Assembly: GCA_003251955.1 (NCBI GenBank)
Contig: QKDV01000009.1
Coordinates: 1-5,463, forward strand
From: Methanospirillum hungatei
GTDB lineage: Archaea; Halobacteriota; Methanomicrobia; Methanomicrobiales; Methanospirillaceae
Reading direction: 5' to 3'
DNA: 5,463 nt
The position numbers and the translations under genes were made by a program. Numbering within the stretch: the first letter of the stretch is position 1; the number at the start of each line of letters is the position of its first letter. Positions 1-4,909 of this stretch are shown piece by piece. Under the pieces are notes generated by a model. It saw only the letters and a list, made by a program, of their open reading frames with translations. It did no database searches and had not been told where the DNA came from.

Positions 1-216
1 CTCACTAGCTCCACAGTTGAAATTCTCATCCACGTTTCTGTATTCAGGGATGAGTGTCGGGATGATCACCGAAAAGAAGACATAGAATGATACCAGCGAG
101 GCAAGCTCTGCAAACAGAAAGAGAAGCATCGGTGAACCGTTCTGTTCTGGAAGAAATATTGCCCCGATTACGCTTATCACAAGGATGAACATCGAGACGA
201 TGAAGTATGGTTTCAT
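1..216 (-). CDS. Partial membrane protein downstream of hdrB (N-terminal 72 codons)
   Basis: The reading frame opens with ATG at 216 and stays open to the left edge of the window, so only the N-terminus is present. The start is supported by a 4-bp ATGA overlap with the stop codon of the upstream hdrB-like gene and by a purine-rich GGGAGAG stretch about 10-15 bases before it, which suggests translational coupling. The translation begins MKPYFIVSMF and is strongly hydrophobic. It has one likely membrane helix at residues 4-22 and a second, longer hydrophobic stretch at about 29-56, followed by a polar segment RNVDENFNCG near residues 60-70. I do not recognise the family. The polar stretch with a Cys-Gly faintly recalls the loop after the first helix of NuoA-like complex I subunits, but this is too weak for a name. 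Its place in the operon suggests a membrane anchor or membrane partner for the soluble redox proteins encoded upstream (inference). Confidence 0.72.
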   Translation of the reverse strand, partial: MKPYFIVSMFILVISVIGAIFLPEQNGSPMLLFLFAELASLVSFYVFFSVIIPTLIPEYRNVDENFNCGASE

Positions 217-1130
217 CTTCTGTCACTCTCCCATTTTGCAATAATGGAGTCTACCGGAGCTGTCCGCAGGTACCGCATACCGAATTCATCCGGACTTGTT
301 CCGATGGAAAGAGCCAGGAGCTCTGCGAGGTGGATGATCGGAAGATCAAACTCATACCCGATCTCCTTCTTCAGGATCTGGACAGCCCGCTCAAACTGAT
401 CATAGCAGCCCGAACAGACGATCACCAGGGCATCGATATTTAGTGCCTTCAAAGCATCGAATTTCTTTTTTGCACGCTCATATGTTGCAAACTGACGGTC
501 TGCGAGGTTTGCCTGGAGTCCGCAGCACATCTGCTCATCCTCATATGGAACAACTTCATCGACAAGTGCACAGGTCAGTTCAGAAAAATATCTGACGAGT
601 CTCCCATCCTCAAATATCCTCATATGACAACCCGGGTGAAGGGCAACACGTATCGGAACCTTTCTGCTCTCACCCTTAATCCGATCAACACCCACCTCCT
701 CATACAGAACCTCCAGAAGATGTCTGACTCTGATAGAGGCGTTGTAATGAGTGTGCGTCTCGGCAAGGTACCCGTTTATCTCTTTCAGCTTCTCTGGATT
801 TTCCCTGAGGAGTTTGTTTGCCTCATAGAGAGTAACATAGCAGCCGTTGCATGAGGCCATGACATCACGCCCATCCCCCTCTGCCTGGAGCAGATTATAT
901 GATGCGAGCGTGAGCCAGACCCGTTCATCCACTGATTTCCAGACTCCTGCCCTGGGACAGCATGTTGCCTTTTTAAGATATTCAAGGTCAACACCGAACT
1001 TTGGAAGTGTCTGCATGATAGCTGACTCGGCCCATGGCATCTTGATCGGCATCACACATCCCAAAAAGAACGAGTATCGGGTTTTTTCAGGATTCGTCAG
1101 GGTTTCAGTGGAGTTGTATTGGTCTGCCAT
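213..1130 (-). CDS. hdrB: HdrB-like subunit (CoB-CoM heterodisulfide reductase subunit B family)
   Basis: This 305-residue protein belongs to the HdrB family, the catalytic subunit that in methanogens reduces the CoM-S-S-CoB heterodisulfide at two noncubane [4Fe-4S] clusters. Both CCG motifs are intact. The first is C25, C57-C58, C94 and C97 (C-X31-CC-X35-CXXC). The second is C168, C202-C203, C239 and C242 (C-X33-CC-X35-CXXC). The family FLGC start of the first domain is at residues 22-25, and the region up to about 150 resembles canonical methanogen HdrB (NGCY, YEAN, VRHLLEVLYEEVG). It carries roughly 15 extra residues at the N-terminus relative to typical HdrB. The ATG at 1130 abuts the TAA of the preceding HdrC-like gene (TAAATG), and its TGA overlaps the next start. 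With no HdrA or MvhD gene in view, it may be an Hdr paralogue with another disulfide or electron partner rather than the housekeeping HdrABC enzyme; the substrate is not shown by sequence alone. Confidence 0.92.
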   Translation of the reverse strand: MADQYNSTETLTNPEKTRYSFFLGCVMPIKMPWAESAIMQTLPKFGVDLEYLKKATCCPRAGVWKSVDERVWLTLASYNLLQAEGDGRDVMASCNGCYVTLYEANKLLRENPEKLKEINGYLAETHTHYNASIRVRHLLEVLYEEVGVDRIKGESRKVPIRVALHPGCHMRIFEDGRLVRYFSELTCALVDEVVPYEDEQMCCGLQANLADRQFATYERAKKKFDALKALNIDALVIVCSGCYDQFERAVQILKKEIGYEFDLPIIHLAELLALSIGTSPDEFGMRYLRTAPVDSIIAKWESDRR

Positions 1131-1400
1131 TTAATACTGGTACTCCATAGTATCAAGATCAAGTCCAATCTTCTTGTCAACTTTCATGGCTTTGATAAGG
1201 GTCTGAATATCCGCAGCTGCTTCAGGATACCCGTGAGCAGTAGGCGGAACCGGGTTAAGCCCTGACCTTCTCCTGTACTCCATAACCTCCTCGTTTAAAG
1301 GATAGAGAAGACCTATCGAGAAGTGCCTAATAAGCTGTGTCTTCACGGTTGTGGGAACCGGGACTTTGACCTGGCGACGCCAGGGAAATATGTCACTCAT
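1131..1400 (-). CDS. Cysteine-free HdrC C-terminal-domain-like protein
   Basis: This encodes an 89-residue soluble protein starting MSDIFPWRRQ. The stretch from about residue 20 to 81, with IRHFSIGLLYPLNEEVMEYR and RSGLNPVPPTAHGYPEAA followed by a VDKKIGLD end, resembles the C-terminal tail of HdrC and related HdrC-like subunits (REG-x-P-x-proline-rich, then a short helix). HdrC is usually about twice this size and starts with two CxxCxxCxxxCP [4Fe-4S] motifs; here that part is absent and the protein has no cysteine at all. The upstream gene encodes a separate four-cluster ferredoxin, so the iron-sulfur part may be supplied in trans. The start is well fixed by a strong AGGAGGAGAAAGGA ribosome binding site. 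It lies between the ferredoxin and hdrB genes and abuts hdrB with no spacer, implying a 1:1 complex with HdrB. The HdrC relation is recalled resemblance, not an alignment, so it is moderately certain. Confidence 0.82.
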   Translation of the reverse strand: MSDIFPWRRQVKVPVPTTVKTQLIRHFSIGLLYPLNEEVMEYRRRSGLNPVPPTAHGYPEAAADIQTLIKAMKVDKKIGLDLDTMEYQY

Positions 1401-1406
1401 TCCTTT

Positions 1407-1413
1407 CTCCTCC
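1407..1413 (-). promoter_or_regulatory. Strong Shine-Dalgarno of the HdrC-like gene
   Basis: On the minus strand the 18-base gap between the ferredoxin stop and the ATG at 1400 reads TTTCAGGAGGAGAAAGGA. The GGAGGAG core matches the anti-Shine-Dalgarno of archaeal 16S rRNA at a suitable distance and fixes the start of the 89-residue protein. It is much the strongest ribosome binding site in the window. Confidence 0.8.
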
Positions 1414-1418
1414 TGAAA

Positions 1419-1886
1419 TCAACGATTATCTTCCCTTGATACCAACTCAATGGCCCTGGCAGAACAGACCTTGATACAGCTCGGATCTCCGCCACAGAGA
1501 TCGCATTTTGTCATCGCTTTCAGACCACGCTGCATTTGAGGCACAGAGATCGGACATGCCCAGGTACAAGCCTTGCAACCGATACACCTCATCTTGTCAA
1601 CACTTACAATCCCGGTCTCCAGGTCCTTGGATATAGCACTGACCGGACAGGCAGCAAGGCACATGGGATCAGAGCAGTGGTGACAATGAATTCTGACAAA
1701 CTCGTTATCAGGCCCGCGAATCACCTTGCAGAGTGAGAGATCGTAATTGTATGTGTTAAAATTTTTAAACGAGCAGGCGGTCATACACTGCCTGCACCCC
1801 GTACACCGGTCAGGATTGTGGAGAATTATCTTTGTATTCAGTGGAGCGGGATCGAGATCCGGTGTTTTAAAATGAACACTCTCCAT
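1419..1886 (-). CDS. Ferredoxin-like electron-transfer protein with four [4Fe-4S] motifs
   Basis: With the ATG at 1886 this is a 155-residue polyferredoxin of the HycB/YdhY/DMSO-reductase-beta type. Four cysteine sets are visible: C28, C31, C34, C38 (CTGCRQCMTAC); C68, C71, C76, C80 (CHHCSDPMCLAAC); C101, C104, C107, C111 (CIGCKACTWAC); and C128, C131, C137, C141 (CDLCGGDPSC...C). This spacing is the usual arrangement for four cubane clusters passing electrons between partner subunits. C53 is an extra cysteine outside the sets. There is no signal peptide or membrane segment, so it is cytoplasmic. It is the first gene of the operon and probably feeds electrons to the HdrC-like and HdrB-like proteins encoded next. 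The start is uncertain: in-frame ATG at 1898 and TTG at 1922 are alternatives (159 and 167 residues), and none has a clear Shine-Dalgarno. I chose the ATG closest to the first conserved motif. Confidence 0.9.
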   Translation of the reverse strand: MESVHFKTPDLDPAPLNTKIILHNPDRCTGCRQCMTACSFKNFNTYNYDLSLCKVIRGPDNEFVRIHCHHCSDPMCLAACPVSAISKDLETGIVSVDKMRCIGCKACTWACPISVPQMQRGLKAMTKCDLCGGDPSCIKVCSARAIELVSREDNR

Positions 1887-1933
1887 AAAAATCAACATTA
1901 CTGAAGCAGAGTTATGGATCAATTAGCCAGTCT

Positions 1934-1957
1934 GATGATCAGAAGTGATTGATCATC
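1934..1957. repeat. Inverted repeat at the start of the ferredoxin-hdr transcript
   Basis: Plus strand GATGATCA (1934-1941) is the exact reverse complement of TGATCATC (1950-1957), with an 8-base spacer. It sits between the TATA-like box at 1967-1975 and the first gene, straddling the place (about 1945) where transcription would start. That is a common position for archaeal repressor operators; a leader RNA hairpin is the other option. Function is inferred from position only. Confidence 0.5.
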
Positions 1958-1966
1958 TGATTACAA

Positions 1967-1975
1967 GTATATAAT
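1967..1975 (-). promoter_or_regulatory. TATA-like promoter of the ferredoxin-HdrC-HdrB operon
   Basis: The minus strand reads ATTATATAC from 1975 to 1967, preceded by the purine-rich AAAGAG, which could serve as a BRE. Transcription would be expected about 25 bases downstream, near 1945, leaving a leader of about 60 bases to the chosen ATG at 1886, or about 23 bases to the TTG at 1922. It is the best TATA match in the spacer between the hppA terminator and the ferredoxin gene. Confidence 0.6.
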
Positions 1976-2062
1976 CTCTTTCAGTATTAGGGTAGAGAAG
2001 AGAAAACTGTTTTCATCCGTGATTTTACACAGAAGACCTTGATTCACATAGTGAACGAGCTG

Positions 2063-2077
2063 AAAAAAAAGTAAAAA
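2063..2077 (-). terminator. Oligo-T terminator of hppA
   Basis: Directly after the hppA TAA, the minus strand reads T5-AC-T8. Intrinsic archaeal termination works on such U-rich runs without a stable hairpin. The tract separates hppA from the ferredoxin operon, which then starts from its own promoter. A small 5-bp hairpin sequence (TTCAC-ATA-GTGAA, 2043-2055) follows the tract and is probably incidental. Confidence 0.65.
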
Positions 2078-4126
2078 TTAGATGTAGAGTGCTGCAAGAA
2101 CCAGGGAGGTTGTTGCAAGCAGCTTAACAAGCACGTGAAGGGATGGACCTGCGGTATCCTTGAAAGGATCACCAACAGTGTCTCCGACGATTGCTGCCTT
2201 GTGGGCCTCGGTACCTTTTCCACCGTATGCGCCACTCTCAATGTACTTCTTCACGTTGTCCCAGGCACCTCCTCCGTTGTTGAGGACGAGAGCCATCAGC
2301 AGACCGGTGATGGTTCCAACCATCAGGAATGCTGCCATGGCCTCGTACTTGAGAAGGATACCAATACAGACCGGGAAGAGAACTGCCAGTAATCCCGGCA
2401 GGATCATGTTCTTGAGTGCACCACGGGTGGTGATGTCGACGCACCGTGCATAGTCAGGCTTGTCAATTCCCTCAAGAATCTTCTTCTCCTTAAACTGTCT
2501 GCGCACCTCTTCAATCACGTACTGGGCAGTCAGTGAAACTCCCCGGATTGCAAAGGCTGCAAAAAGGAAGACCAGCATGGCACCAAGAAGTCCACCGGCA
2601 AAGACATCGATCTTTGCAAGGTTGACGACTGAGAATGCATCGTTGGTGAGGCTGCTGACTTCGGTCATGTAGGCACTGAAGAGCAGGAATGCGGAGAGGG
2701 CTGCACTACCGACTGCGTATCCCTTGGTCAGGGCCTTGGTAGTGTTACCTGCAGAGTCGAGCTTTGCGACATTGCGCTCTGCTGCCTCTGATGAATGGCT
2801 CATCTCAACAATACCACCGGCATTGTCAACAATGGGGCCGAAGGTGTCCATTGCCAGGATGTATGCACAGGGTGCAAGCATACCCATGGTGGCGATAGCG
2901 GTACCATAGAGACCACCAGACTCGATACCTGACATCTCACCCAGTTTGAATGAGATGAGAAGTGCCAGACAGATAGAGATTGATGCCAGTGCAGTGGTCT
3001 CAAAGGCCACGTTCAGACCGGAGATGATGTTCATTGCCGGTCCCCCGGTTGAAGCCTTTGCGATCTCCTGTACAGGTCTGAACCGCTGGTCTGTATAGTA
3101 GAGGGTGATATTCAGGAAGACGATGGAAAGGGCCAGTCCTACCAGTCCTGCATAGAAGAACCAGATGTTGTTCAGCAGGAACATGACAGCGATGTAGAAG
3201 AAGATCGCTGAAACGATGGCGGTGACGTAATATCCCTTGTTAAGAGCATGCATCGGGTCTTCATGCTGGGCATCCTTTTCAGTGACTGTAAGTATACCGA
3301 TGATTGTTGCGATAAGACCAAGTGCTCCGATAATAAGCGGAAAGAGAATTCCGGAAATTCCAAAGACAGGGTACAGAGCTACACCAAGGATCATTGCACC
3401 GATGTTCTCTGCAGAGGTTGACTCAAAGAGATCAGCACCACGACCAGCACAGTCACCGACGTTATCACCGACGAGGTCGGCAATTACCGCAGGGTTCCGT
3501 GGGTCATCCTCAGGGATACCTGCTTCAAATTTACCGACAAGGTCTGCACCGACATCTGCTGCCTTGGTGTAGATTCCACCACCAAGCTGAGCGAAGAGTG
3601 CAATGAATGAAGCACCAAATCCAAACCCGACGATGAGGTACGGGGTTTCCTGTGGATTTGCACCGAAGAGCGAAAAGATAATTGAGATACCAATCAGCGA
3701 GAGTGCAATGATAGTAAGGCCTGATACTGCACCACCGCGGAGTGCCACGATGAGGGACCGGGCCGGGTTCTTCTCAACTGCTGCTGCTGATACCAGGTTC
3801 GTCCTAACTGACGTGAACATCCCGATGATTCCGGAAAGGGCACTCAGGAATGCACCAAGAATAAATGATGCAGCTGTGTGCCATGCCTGGTCTGGTTTTC
3901 CAGCAAGTGTGAAAACCACAAGGATGAGGACCGCTACAATAATTGCTATGATTGCAATGGTTGTGTACTGTCGCTTCACGAAGGCGTGTGCACCTTCACT
4001 GATAGCGGCAGCGACCTCCTGCATCCTATCGCTGCCTTTATCTGCAGCCTTGATCTGGCGGACAAAGATAGCTGCCACACCGAGAGCAAGAACTGAGATC
4101 ACAAAAATAAAAGGGATGATCAACAT
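2078..4126 (-). CDS. hppA: Membrane-bound proton-translocating pyrophosphatase, K+-independent type
   Basis: This 682-residue polytopic membrane protein hydrolyses pyrophosphate and pumps ions outward. The length and about 15-17 hydrophobic segments fit the family. The cytoplasmic PPi/Mg2+ site motifs are all present: DVGADLVGK (191-199), EDDPRN (206-211), DLVGDNVGDCAGRGADLFE (217-235), DTFGPIVDNAGG (427-438) and GDTVGDPFKDTAGPSLH (648-664). The determinant of K+ dependence reads GNTTKALT (460-467), with lysine at 464 and threonine at 467. In K+-dependent enzymes these are Ala and Gly/Ala, so this is the K+-independent class, whose characterised members pump H+. E235 in LFES is the conserved transmembrane glutamate of the ion gate. 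The ATG at 4126 gives the normal N-terminal helix. It is a single-gene transcript with its own TATA box and oligo-T terminator. No frameshift or missing key residue is seen. Likely role: recovering energy from biosynthetic PPi, useful in an energy-limited methanogen. Confidence 0.97.
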   Translation of the reverse strand: MLIIPFIFVISVLALGVAAIFVRQIKAADKGSDRMQEVAAAISEGAHAFVKRQYTTIAIIAIIVAVLILVVFTLAGKPDQAWHTAASFILGAFLSALSGIIGMFTSVRTNLVSAAAVEKNPARSLIVALRGGAVSGLTIIALSLIGISIIFSLFGANPQETPYLIVGFGFGASFIALFAQLGGGIYTKAADVGADLVGKFEAGIPEDDPRNPAVIADLVGDNVGDCAGRGADLFESTSAENIGAMILGVALYPVFGISGILFPLIIGALGLIATIIGILTVTEKDAQHEDPMHALNKGYYVTAIVSAIFFYIAVMFLLNNIWFFYAGLVGLALSIVFLNITLYYTDQRFRPVQEIAKASTGGPAMNIISGLNVAFETTALASISICLALLISFKLGEMSGIESGGLYGTAIATMGMLAPCAYILAMDTFGPIVDNAGGIVEMSHSSEAAERNVAKLDSAGNTTKALTKGYAVGSAALSAFLLFSAYMTEVSSLTNDAFSVVNLAKIDVFAGGLLGAMLVFLFAAFAIRGVSLTAQYVIEEVRRQFKEKKILEGIDKPDYARCVDITTRGALKNMILPGLLAVLFPVCIGILLKYEAMAAFLMVGTITGLLMALVLNNGGGAWDNVKKYIESGAYGGKGTEAHKAAIVGDTVGDPFKDTAGPSLHVLVKLLATTSLVLAALYI

Positions 4127-4153
4127 AGTTCATACAAAAGTCATTATAGTTCG

Positions 4154-4162
4154 TTATAAATT
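4154..4162 (-). promoter_or_regulatory. TATA-like promoter of hppA
   Basis: The minus strand reads AATTTATAA from 4162 to 4154, centred about 32 bases before the hppA ATG. A start about 25 bases downstream falls near 4132, so the mRNA leader would be only about 6-7 bases. This agrees with the absence of any Shine-Dalgarno before the ATG (TTTGTATGAACTATG) and suggests near-leaderless translation. Confidence 0.55.
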
Positions 4163-4178
4163 CTGCTCATGCAGAATT
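4159..4178. repeat. Perfect inverted repeat at the hppA promoter
   Basis: AATTCTGC (4159-4166) and GCAGAATT (4171-4178) are exact reverse complements separated by TCAT. The left arm overlaps the TATA-like box and the rest covers the BRE position for hppA, so a protein bound here would be expected to block or recruit TBP/TFB. If the transcript starts near 4132 this DNA is not in the mRNA, which favours an operator over an RNA hairpin. The regulator is unknown. Confidence 0.55.
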
Positions 4179-4232
4179 ACCTGGTTACGTCCAGTACAGG
4201 CTTTTTTTCAGCAAACTAGGCTTGACCGTTCG

Positions 4233-4316
4233 ATTTATTTTTATGGGGCACGCGAAATCAACTCACTGATTATATCCTTTCTCGTGCGCAGAGAGTGGCG
4301 GGCCTCATAAATAAAA
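4233..4316. repeat. Imperfect long inverted repeat in the divergent spacer
   Basis: ATTTATTTTTATGGG (4233-4247) is roughly complementary to CCTCATAAATAAAA (4303-4316). Just inside, GCACG (4248-4252) pairs exactly with CGTGC (4283-4287). The arms are AT-rich and the pairing is broken by mismatches and unequal inner spacing. It could be a folded small RNA, a protein-binding region or a decayed element; chance is also possible given the base composition. Confidence 0.25.
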
Positions 4317-4467
4317 ATGTATCATTCTCTTTTCTACGATTATTCCGGAATGTCTTTATCCGGTTATTGATTACTCAAGTTGGATTCAGTTAATCTAGAT
4401 CTTATTTAACCAAAATGAGGGTATCTTCAGGTTTGAGTCTTGTGTAACTTCTGCATATCAGGAGAAT

Positions 4468-4478
4468 CTATTAATAAT
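4468..4478 (+). promoter_or_regulatory. TATA-like promoter of ytfJ
   Basis: CTATTAATAAT is preceded by the purine-rich GGAGAAT, a reasonable BRE. Transcription about 25 bases downstream would begin near 4498-4500, only 5-7 bases before the ATG at 4505. No Shine-Dalgarno lies in front of the ATG (CCTCAGTTAGATATG), so this gene also appears to be read from a nearly leaderless mRNA, like the divergent hppA. Confidence 0.5.
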
Positions 4479-4504
4479 CTCACGATGTATCCCCTCAGTT
4501 AGAT

Positions 4505-4903
4505 ATGACAGCAGAAGAGATGCTCAAAGAGGCATCAGGTCAGCTCAGAGAGATTATCACGGCCCGCAATGTCATGGGTGATGCCATTGACCTCGGTAAC
4601 CGGATGATCATCCCGGTAACCAAATTCGGAATCGCATTTGGTGCTGGAGGAGGACTTGGTGATAAAGAAAGCAGTAGTGGAGGCGGAGCCGGGGGAGGTA
4701 TTGAACCGGTGGCTGTTATCATCACTGACAAGACTATCAGCGGAGTTCAAGGGATCCAGATCGTCTCACTTAAGAACACCAATCCCATCTCTCAGGTTAT
4801 TACCTCACTCAGCGAGTCCCTGGTTCCCCAGGTGATCGACCTCATCAAGAAGAAGGACAAGACCGAAGAACCAGAAAAACAGGAATCAGAGACCTCACAA
4901 TAA
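4505..4903 (+). CDS. ytfJ: YtfJ/GerW-family protein
   Basis: This 132-residue soluble protein matches the YtfJ (Spore_YtfJ, GerW) family. An amphipathic N-terminal helix (about 1-20) leads into the family core: RNVMGDAIDLGNRMIIPVTK (21-40), then FGIAFGAGGG (41-50), a serine/glycine-rich flexible loop (51-65), and a beta segment PVAVIITDKTISGVQGIQIV (68-87). The helix SQVITSLSESLVPQVIDLI (96-114) precedes a charged, lysine/glutamate-rich disordered tail. In Bacillus the homologue is linked to spore germination or coat assembly, but the family is common in non-sporulating bacteria and methanogens, where its function is unknown. It lies 6 bases before a DUF2953 gene, and the same two families neighbour each other in Bacillus (ytfI-ytfJ), so they probably act together, perhaps at the membrane. 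The start at 4505 agrees with the family N-terminus and the promoter position. Confidence 0.92.
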   Translation: MTAEEMLKEASGQLREIITARNVMGDAIDLGNRMIIPVTKFGIAFGAGGGLGDKESSSGGGAGGGIEPVAVIITDKTISGVQGIQIVSLKNTNPISQVITSLSESLVPQVIDLIKKKDKTEEPEKQESETSQ

Positions 4904-4909
4904 CATTTT

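Larger units (their letters stand above)
4127..4504. other. Divergent intergenic region between hppA and ytfJ
   Basis: This 378-base AT-rich spacer holds the hppA promoter and its inverted repeat at the left end and the ytfJ promoter at the right end. The centre contains a T7 run (4202-4208), an imperfect long inverted repeat (4233-4316), and the short palindrome TTCCGGAA (4343-4350). I see no convincing gene, tRNA or other RNA in it. The only long open frame that enters it (plus strand, to about 4310) is mainly an antisense shadow of hppA. Confidence 0.6.

Noticed and set aside
44..241. Minus-strand open frame of 65 codons overlapping the end of hdrB and the next gene
   Set aside because: It is out of frame with the hydrophobic membrane protein read from ATG 216, which has a coupled start and coherent membrane helices and continues off the window.
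1887..1922. N-terminal extension of the ferredoxin to TTG 1922 or ATG 1898
   Set aside because: Neither start has a Shine-Dalgarno and the extra residues are not like the family; ATG 1886 was preferred, but the extension cannot be excluded from sequence alone.
2043..2055. Small hairpin TTCAC-ATA-GTGAA after the hppA terminator
   Set aside because: Only five base pairs and downstream of the oligo-T tract, so it is likely to arise by chance and is not needed for termination.
3603..4310. Plus-strand open frame of 235 codons antisense to the 5' end of hppA
   Set aside because: It lies mostly opposite the highly conserved hppA reading frame, its translation resembles no family and is of shadow composition, and it lacks a promoter or ribosome binding site; length is explained by codon bias of the opposite strand.
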